From: DATHTK01 sp035463295
GTDB lineage: Bacteria; Actinomycetota; Rubrobacteria; Rubrobacterales; Rubrobacteraceae
DNA length: 42,159 bases
Assembly (NCBI GenBank): GCA_035463295.1
Contig: DATHTK010000009.1
Location: forward strand, 1-42,159
Direction: 5' to 3'
The notes under the pieces were generated by a model, which ran no database searches, was not told the origin of the DNA, and worked only from the letters and a program-made list of their open reading frames with translations. Of the stretch, positions 37,157-42,159 are shown piece after piece (positions within the stretch are counted from its first letter, which is position 1; the number at the start of each line of letters is the position of its first letter). The translations under genes and the position numbers were made by a program.

Positions 37157-38200
37157 TCAGCCGGTGCGGCCGAGCAGCCGATCCGCGGCGGCGAGCCCCG
37201 AGAGCGCCGCACCCTCTACCTTCGCCCCGCCGAAAGCGTCGCCCGCGAAGAGTAGCGGCGGCCTCTCCGAGGCGGCTAGGTAGCGCCCGTCATGCCCTTC
37301 CTCGACCCAGCTGTAGCGCCAGCGTGCGAGGCAGGTAGCGCGGGTCCGTGCGACGAGATCCTCCCCTAGCCGGTCTCCGGCGTGAGTGAGGAGGAAGTAC
37401 GTTATCTCCTTCTCGTCTCGTCCGAAGTGCTCGCGGCTCCATCGGGGCCCGGCGTTAACCGTTACGGCGGGCGCTTCGGAGATGCCTTTCTGGCGGTTGT
37501 CCCCGATCCAGTCCAGCGGCTCTCCCTTTATCTGGACCCCACCCGGTTCCGGAACGCCGGTCGGCCCGTCGAGCAGCGCCGTGAGGGCGAGGCATGGCGA
37601 GTAGGATATCTTCTCCAGCCGATGTTGCACCTCCTGCGCGAGATCGACGTCCCCCGCTGCGAGGACCGCGAGCGACTCTGGGACCGGCGCAGTGAGCAGG
37701 AGGGCGCCCGCCCTCTCGCACGAGCCGGTCGCCGTGCGGACCTCCCACGCTCCGTTGATGACGTTCGCTGTTGTGACCACTTCAGCGACACGCACGTCGA
37801 GGTCGCGGGCGAGGTACTCTGGGATCGAAGCCATCCCCTCCGAGCCGCAGTAACGGGGGTAGCCGTCCCTTGCCAGCTCTCCCTCCGCATCGGTGAAGCC
37901 GCGCGACCACTCCTGGATGACGCCGGCGGCGAGCCACTCCTCGACTAGCCGGCCGATCCTCTCGCTGCGTATCGTGAGGAACTGGGCGCCGTAGTCGAAC
38001 GTCCCGGGGCCCATACGGCGGGTCGCCATACGGCCGCCTACCCTGCGGTTCTTCTCCAGGATCACGACTCGCCAGCCGGCCGCTCGGAGCTCCCGCGCGG
38101 CGAGCAGGCCCGATATGCCCGCTCCGAGCACCACGCACGACTCTCTCTCTACGTGACGTGCTATCTCCGGCTTCCGAGCGTTCGTCGGCGCGTAATGCAC
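37157..38200 (-). CDS. FAD-dependent amine oxidase-like protein (renalase type)
   Basis: A 347-residue flavoprotein. The N-terminal FAD motif is CVVLGAGISGLLAARELRAAG, followed by VVILEKNRRVGGRMATRR (the GG-doublet arginine motif), and the C-terminal FAD contact LLFAGDAFGGAKVEGAALSG. The order matches renalase-like NAD(P)-linked flavoproteins, but substrate is unknown. The GTG start has GGGAGGTGA upstream; that sequence also contains the stop of the preceding gene, so translation is coupled (4-nt gap). Confidence 0.87.
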   Translation of the reverse strand: MHYAPTNARKPEIARHVERESCVVLGAGISGLLAARELRAAGWRVVILEKNRRVGGRMATRRMGPGTFDYGAQFLTIRSERIGRLVEEWLAAGVIQEWSRGFTDAEGELARDGYPRYCGSEGMASIPEYLARDLDVRVAEVVTTANVINGAWEVRTATGSCERAGALLLTAPVPESLAVLAAGDVDLAQEVQHRLEKISYSPCLALTALLDGPTGVPEPGGVQIKGEPLDWIGDNRQKGISEAPAVTVNAGPRWSREHFGRDEKEITYFLLTHAGDRLGEDLVARTRATCLARWRYSWVEEGHDGRYLAASERPPLLFAGDAFGGAKVEGAALSGLAAADRLLGRTG

Positions 38201-38204
38201 GCCG

Positions 38205-39113
38205 TCACCTCCCGGCGTCCGTGAGCGACGCGGCCTTCTCGATGGAGTGGAAGTGGATCTCCACGGTGTCCTCCACGTTTCTCGCGTACCCGCCGGCCAT
38301 CGTCACGGCGACGGGGATTCCCCGTTCGCGGCACGATTCTAGGATGATGCGGTCGCGCTCCGCGAGGCCCTCCTTGCTGACCGAGAGGCGGCCGAGGCGG
38401 TCGTCTACAAAAGGGTCGGCCCCGGCGAGGTAGATCGCCAGCTCCGCCCGCGAGGCGTCGAGGGCCTGTTCGACGCCCCGTTCGAGCGCGTCGAGGAACT
38501 CCGTGTCGTCGGCCCCGTCTGGCAGGGGGACGTCGAGGTCGCTCTCCTCCTTGACAAACGGGAAGTTGCTCGCGCCGTGGATCGAGAAGGTGAAGACGGA
38601 CGGGTCGCCGTCCAGGATCGCCGCTGTACCGTTCCCCTGGTGGACGTCGGTGTCCAGGATCACGACGCGCTCGACGAGCCCCATCTCCCGCACGGCGCGG
38701 GCGGCGATGGCGCTGTCGTTAAAGACGCAGTAGCCCTCGCCCCTGTCGGCGAAGGCGTGGTGAGTGCCTCCGGCGAGGTTCGCAGCGAGGCCTTCTTCGA
38801 GCGCTGCGAGACACGTCCCGACGGTGCCTCCGGATGCCCTGCGGGAGCGCTCGACCATCCTCTCCGACCAGGGAAAGCCGATGCGACGCACCTCTTTTCG
38901 CGAGAGCTTCCCGTTCACCACCCGGTGGAGGTAGCCCTCCTCGTGGGCGCGCAGTACCTCCGCGTCGGAGACCGGCTCGGGGACGCGCATCTCGCCGGGA
39001 GCGCAGATTCCCGACGCCTCGACCCACGCGCGCAGCATCGAGTACTTGACCATCGGGAACCGATGCCCCTCCGGCAGCGGCAGAACGAAGTGGTCGCTGT
39101 AGAAGACCTTCAA
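38205..39113 (-). CDS. Histone-deacetylase fold enzyme
   Basis: A 302-residue zinc deacetylase of the arginase/HDAC fold. Motifs GGTHHAF, DTDVHQGNGT (zinc ligands), FSIHGASN, AGADPF and AGGY are in the family order. In bacteria such enzymes act on acetylpolyamines, acetoin-pathway targets or protein lysines; nothing selects among these. The TTG at 39113 is taken as start since the domain begins there (KVFYSDHFVLPLPEGHRFP); the frame extends upstream into the next gene's promoter region. It is coupled to the FAD oxidoreductase gene downstream, which may mean a shared role in amine or polyamine turnover. Confidence 0.9.
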   Translation of the reverse strand: MKVFYSDHFVLPLPEGHRFPMVKYSMLRAWVEASGICAPGEMRVPEPVSDAEVLRAHEEGYLHRVVNGKLSRKEVRRIGFPWSERMVERSRRASGGTVGTCLAALEEGLAANLAGGTHHAFADRGEGYCVFNDSAIAARAVREMGLVERVVILDTDVHQGNGTAAILDGDPSVFTFSIHGASNFPFVKEESDLDVPLPDGADDTEFLDALERGVEQALDASRAELAIYLAGADPFVDDRLGRLSVSKEGLAERDRIILESCRERGIPVAVTMAGGYARNVEDTVEIHFHSIEKAASLTDAGR

Positions 39114-39240
39114 GCCGACTTGCCCCGCGTTCTGGTAGAGATCATGGAGACAAGCGTAGTACACGCGCCGCTCCCGCGTAAGGAGAGCTTTCGCAAAAAG
39201 GGCCGGTGGCCTGTGGTAGCATCCCTGTTCGCCAGAAGCC

Positions 39241-40053
39241 GTGGAAGACTCAGCACAACAGCGCCTTTTCGTCGAAGATCCCGGGGAGATCACGCCCCCC
39301 GAGCCCCGCCTGTACCTCGGTACCTCCGGGTGGTCGTACGCGGACTGGGAGGGGACGCTCTACCCACCGGGGACTACTCCCGCCGGGAGGCTCTCCGAAT
39401 ACGTCAAGCACTTCTCGACTGTGGAGATAGACTCTACCTTCTATGGCACACCCAGAAGGACGACCGTAGAGCGGTGGCGGAATGTCGCGCCCCGTGGATT
39501 TCTCTACGCTGCTAAGTTCCCACAGGAGGTGACGCACGAGAGCAAACTCGTGGGTGTCCGCAGCGAGGCGGAAGGCTTCGTCCGCACCATGCAGGCCCTC
39601 GAAGACAGGCTCGGTCCCCTGCTCCTCCAGCTTCCGCCGGAATTCACCGTCGAGGGGATGGGCGTCCTGGAAGACTTCCTTGCCGCTCTGCCCGAGGGAC
39701 CGCGGTACGCCGTCGAGGTACGCCACAGGAGTTGGATAGGCTCGGACCTCCCCGAGTTGTTGCGCGAGCGCGGGGCGGCTCTCACGCTGGTGGACTATCC
39801 GCGGATGCCCAGGATTGAGGAGGCGACAACAGACTTCGCCTACATCCGCTGGCTCGGCAACCGCCGCGAGTTCCCCTCGGGGCACACCCATCTCAAGAAG
39901 GACCGAGACGATGACCTATTGTGGTGGGCGGGCGTCGTGGATCGCTTCCTCAAAGAGGGAAAGACCGTCTTCGTCTACGCAAACAACCACTACCAGAACC
40001 ACTCGCCCTCGACGGTGGAGCGATTCTTGGAGCTGAGGCGAGGCGATAGGTGA
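39241..40053 (+). CDS. DUF72 family protein
   Basis: A 270-residue TIM-barrel-like protein of the widely conserved but uncharacterised DUF72 family (YecE type). Signatures are LGTSGWSYADWEGTLYPPG, the VEIDSTFYGTPRRTTVERW segment, FPQEVTHE, LLLQLPPEF, YAVEVRHRSW and the C-terminal FVYANNHYQNHSPSTVERF. The GTG start is used; a TAGCAT box lies 18 nt upstream. Function is not established for the family. It diverges from the HDAC gene across 127 nt. Confidence 0.9.
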   Translation: MEDSAQQRLFVEDPGEITPPEPRLYLGTSGWSYADWEGTLYPPGTTPAGRLSEYVKHFSTVEIDSTFYGTPRRTTVERWRNVAPRGFLYAAKFPQEVTHESKLVGVRSEAEGFVRTMQALEDRLGPLLLQLPPEFTVEGMGVLEDFLAALPEGPRYAVEVRHRSWIGSDLPELLRERGAALTLVDYPRMPRIEEATTDFAYIRWLGNRREFPSGHTHLKKDRDDDLLWWAGVVDRFLKEGKTVFVYANNHYQNHSPSTVERFLELRRGDR

Positions 40054-40106
40054 GCCGCCCGAGCCGTCCTGAACGGAATTACTCCTTGCACCGAGAGAGG
40101 GAGGCG

Positions 40107-40187
40107 ATGCCGTATTCGGTCGAGGGCTTTCCTACGACGGAAGGCATCCCAGCCGGCGGACGTCTCCTGCAGCGCACCACGTTCTAA
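40107..40187 (+). CDS. Possible 26-residue ORF before the tRNA remnant
   Basis: ATG with a GGGAGGCG ribosome site and a TAA stop, encoding 26 residues (YSVEGFPTTEGIPAGGRLL in the middle). It may equally be a fragment of a larger lost gene. No homology recognised. Confidence 0.25.
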   Translation: MPYSVEGFPTTEGIPAGGRLLQRTTF

Positions 40188-40195
40188 CCTCCGAC

Positions 40196-40245
40196 CGCTC
40201 ACTCGTAATGAGATGAGGTCAGCGGTTCGAGTCCGCTCATCGGCT
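40196..40245 (+). other. 3' half of tRNA-Thr(CGU); relic attachment site
   Basis: Contains the anticodon arm (CTCA, loop CTCGTAA with anticodon CGT, TGAG), variable loop, a perfect T-arm (AGCGG TTCGAGT CCGCT), the 3' acceptor strand CATCGGC and a T discriminator. The required 5' acceptor GCCGATG and a D-arm are absent upstream, so it cannot be a working tRNA. Tyrosine recombinases often integrate across the anticodon-to-3' segment and leave this part behind. Confidence 0.75.
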
Positions 40246-40276
40246 CGCTACAAAGAGTCTTGAGGCCTTCTCTCAG
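40246..40276 (+). pseudogene. Left fragment of a disrupted sensor-type gene
   Basis: Starting immediately after the tRNA remnant, the frame reads ATKSLEAFSQ. The phrase resembles TLEAFS that precedes DLDTLNAEL-type segments in membrane sensor or histidine-kinase proteins I recall from high-GC bacteria. The insertion sequence separates it from the right fragment at 41803. Short, so the identity leans on the right fragment. Confidence 0.45.
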
Positions 40277-40303
40277 CTAAGCTTGCGTTTTAACCAGGAG
40301 TAG

Positions 40304-40334
40304 TTTTGCGATGGGCTTTATCTCCATCGCAAAA
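40304..40334. terminator. Hairpin inside the IS, 3' of the transposase gene
   Basis: Perfect 11-bp stem TTTTGCGATGG / CCATCGCAAAA with a 9-nt loop. The T-tract is in the stem, so it could stop transcription in either direction and insulate the transposase. Confidence 0.55.
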
Positions 40335-40398
40335 CCCCTCGTGGTCGTCGTTTTCATCGGCTCAGGCGCTCCTCTTGAGGGCCGGGTAGCGCTCGGCC

Positions 40399-41736
40399 CT
40401 ACCGGAGAGGCGGCCTTTGGGCCTCCCAGGCGATCTCCCGCAGAGTTTCGGCGGCTTGGCGGGCGTGCCCATCTCCACCAAAAAGCGACGAAACGACGCA
40501 ATGGACCCGAATGGGTGTCAGCCGTCCCGCATCGTAGCGCCTCTCCCACGGCAGACGCCGATCCGCCACGCACGCTCGGGCCAGGCGCACTTGCGTGAAG
40601 GCAGCGACCACCAGCCACGTCCAACGGTCGGCCTGCTCGGGATGGCGAACCCGAGGGGTGGTCCATCCGAACGTTTGCTTGAGGAAGCGAAAGGTGTGCT
40701 CCAGGTCGAAGCGCCTGACGTACGAGCGCCAGATGAGGTCTAGGTCCGGCGCCATCCCCTCCGGTCCGTGCCACCACAGCCACAAGAGCCGAGGCTCGCG
40801 TCGCCTCTCGCCTCGTGGCAACCGCTCGACCTCCACCAGGACGAGCGTGCCGACGGCCAGGGGCAGAGGCCCGCGGCTGCCCTTTCCTGGGTGGTTCTGG
40901 ACCTTCGGGTGCATCTCCGCCCAGGCCCGCACACGCACTGTGCCGTGGCCGGCGTCTTCGCAGACGTGCTCGGCCGAGGGCTCTGGCCAGGTGCCAGGAT
41001 CGCTGCACTTCATCTTCGGCCCGTGGCGGCGCGGCCTCCCGGTAGGCGCGGGCGGACCCGAGATGCTCGGATCACCGTAGAAGCGGCGCCCGGCACGCAA
41101 CCGCACGAGGATCTGGCACGGGCTCTCCTCCAATGCTCGCTGCAACTTGACGGGGTCGTAGCCCGCATCGAAGACGAACAGGGGGACGCCGTCTCCAGCG
41201 GAGCATCGTCCGAGCAGTCCCTCGATCTGCTGCGCGGCGACCGCGTTCACTGCCTGGTGCGGACGGACGCGCTCCACGTCCACCGGGGCGGTCCAGCTCT
41301 CACGCACGAAACCAAGCTGCGCGACGAACTGGTAGGCCCAGCCGGCCACGATGGGCTGGCCCACGGAGTGGCGCGAGGGATGGTAGTAGAAACCACGCTG
41401 GGGACTGCATTCCGCATCGCAACGATCCCACACGCTCACGTCGATGGCAAAGACGGGCGGTTCTTCATCCGCGTCGCCAACGGTGAGTGGATGGCCGGCG
41501 AGCAGACTGCGCAGGGCTTCGGCGTCGATCCGTCCCCGGTCCAGCGCGGCGTAGAGGCTGCCCCAGCCGCGACGATGCGATGCTTCGAGGCTCAGGTGCA
41601 CCGGAGAAGGGACGGCACCGTCCGCGGTTAGGATGGCGTCGGCGAGCTCGAAGAGGGCGTCTGCTCTGCGGTGGAGGCATTCGTAGAACGAGCGGCGGAA
41701 GGCGCAAAGAGCATCGGGAGGTTCCATGGTGGGCAC
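40399..41736 (-). CDS. DDE transposase, IS701/IS4-like
   Basis: A 445-residue transposase (GTG 41736; ATG 41727 also in frame). The DDE triad is visible as D99 in VFAIDVSVWD, D190 in LFVFDAGYD and E346 in RRFDLEHTFRFLKQTFGW; the last matches the YREK-like region of IS4-class enzymes. The frame is intact, so the element may still move. No accessory gene is present. Family within the IS4/IS701 group is judged by eye only. Confidence 0.9.
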   Translation of the reverse strand: MPTMEPPDALCAFRRSFYECLHRRADALFELADAILTADGAVPSPVHLSLEASHRRGWGSLYAALDRGRIDAEALRSLLAGHPLTVGDADEEPPVFAIDVSVWDRCDAECSPQRGFYYHPSRHSVGQPIVAGWAYQFVAQLGFVRESWTAPVDVERVRPHQAVNAVAAQQIEGLLGRCSAGDGVPLFVFDAGYDPVKLQRALEESPCQILVRLRAGRRFYGDPSISGPPAPTGRPRRHGPKMKCSDPGTWPEPSAEHVCEDAGHGTVRVRAWAEMHPKVQNHPGKGSRGPLPLAVGTLVLVEVERLPRGERRREPRLLWLWWHGPEGMAPDLDLIWRSYVRRFDLEHTFRFLKQTFGWTTPRVRHPEQADRWTWLVVAAFTQVRLARACVADRRLPWERRYDAGRLTPIRVHCVVSSLFGGDGHARQAAETLREIAWEAQRPPLR

Positions 41737-41802
41737 ATCATGCGCTCACCGAGAGCCTTCCGCATCCTTTGCCGCCGGCCCAGTTAGAACGCAAGCTTAG
41801 CT

Positions 41803-42020
41803 CGGAGAAGAAGGACCTTGACACCCTGAACGCGGAGCTCGCGGGACTGGCAAAGGAGACGATGCAACCCGCCCATGTCTCGTTTTGGCTACTGGTGCAT
41901 ACGCCTGACGATGAGGACACCCACAGATGCGACGCCCCTCAGACGGCGTATATCGGCCCCGGCGTGCGTTTCGGAAGCCCTTCCTATCTTGCCACTATGT
42001 GCCCCTATTACCTGGCGTAA
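41803..42020 (+). pseudogene. Right fragment of the disrupted sensor-type gene
   Basis: Directly after the IS the frame reads SEKKDLDTLNAELAGLAKETMQPAHVSFWL. The last part strongly resembles the ETMQPAHVSLWLRP segment before the C-terminus of some bacterial membrane sensors. After WL the sequence loses resemblance and ends at a stop at 42018-42020. It is a decayed fragment without a start or downstream domain. Confidence 0.6.
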
Positions 42021-42159
42021 GCCGATAGCGATAGCAGATCCTAGTCAGCGAGTTATTGCGCAGTAGAGAGGATCTACGAGTTCGCCTGTACGGGGCTCCC
42101 GGAAATCCTGCTGCTCACGCACCACAGAGCCGAGGGCCACGCAGAATCGGCTGCCAGCC
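42021..42159. other. End of window, no supported gene
   Basis: A plus-strand frame is open from about 42043 to the edge (…YEFACTGLPEILLLTHH) without a start codon, and a minus-strand frame (…LVDPLYCAITR) is also open from the edge. Neither is recognised; given the scar next door this may be more decayed DNA. Confidence 0.4.

Larger units (their letters stand above)
40272..41805 (-). mobile_element. Insertion sequence, about 1.5 kb, IS701/IS4-like
   Basis: Terminal inverted repeats AGCTAAGCTTGCGTTTTAAC (40275-40294) and GTTAGAACGCAAGCTTAGCT (41783-41802) match in 19 of 20 positions and enclose one transposase gene on the minus strand. If the ends are set at CTAAG / CTTAG, the flanks are CTCAG (40272-40276) and CTCGG (41801-41805), a possible 5-bp target duplication with one mismatch. 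The span given includes those flanks. Confidence 0.85.

Noticed and set aside
40152..40245. Complete tRNA-Thr using GCCGGCG at 40152 as acceptor
   Set aside because: One mismatch in the acceptor, no D-arm motif, and too long (94 nt).

Overview
The window is high-GC bacterial chromosome with frequent GTG and TTG starts. Its gene content fits a deep-branching actinobacterium such as Rubrobacter: class E sortases, a poxvirus-type topoisomerase IB, a ClgR-like regulator, DUF72, a YbdK-type ligase and many leaderless-looking promoters. The genus is inferred from gene content and style, not shown by a marker gene. Most of the window is ordinary housekeeping sequence; the last 2 kb is an accessory scar.

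Region by region. 1-5.2 kb: the 3' end of a malic enzyme gene, a thioredoxin-fold ferredoxin whose usual fourth cysteine is histidine, a convergent type II NADH dehydrogenase, two small unknown proteins, an Asp-nucleophile alpha/beta hydrolase with an acidic tail, a cupredoxin-like protein and an apparently collapsed membrane protein. 5.2-10 kb: a GNAT acetyltransferase, a two-gene ABC-2 exporter, a class E sortase with terminator, and class II fructose-bisphosphate aldolase. 10-13.5 kb: a tightly packed minus-strand operon (pepA, MBL hydrolase, moaB, unknown, LOG). 13.5-19.3 kb: a HisN-like phosphatase, glnA (convergent, sharing a strong terminator), a membrane protein with a threonine-motif tail, topoisomerase IB, a 44-residue basic ORF and a glutamate-cysteine ligase-like enzyme. 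19.3-24.6 kb: repeats and a possible small ORF before a CitG-like / CbiX / DR2241-like cluster, then a BON protein convergent with phosphomannomutase. 24.6-29.5 kb: a gene-free stretch, a CPBP protease, and an envelope cluster of sortase, PBP2 and Lgt. 29.5-32.6 kb: a Zur-type regulon (fur/zur, znuA, znuC, znuB) with two matching operators. 32.6-40 kb: rhomboid protease, FlgT-C-like protein, endonuclease IV, ClgR-like regulator, a second CPBP protease, two small unknowns, an FAD amine oxidase, a histone-deacetylase-fold enzyme and DUF72.

40-42 kb: the 3' half of a tRNA-Thr(CGU) with no 5' half, abutting the start of a degraded sensor-type coding fragment that a 1.5-kb insertion sequence splits. 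The most likely reading is a relic attachment site with decayed mobile DNA.

No CRISPR array, phage module or complete defence system is visible. The observations most worth checking are the 3Cys-1His ferredoxin, the rhomboid gene with no canonical start codon that covers its first membrane helix, the paired Zur-like operators, the recurrent -10 box placed exactly 7 nt before start codons, and the tRNA/IS scar.
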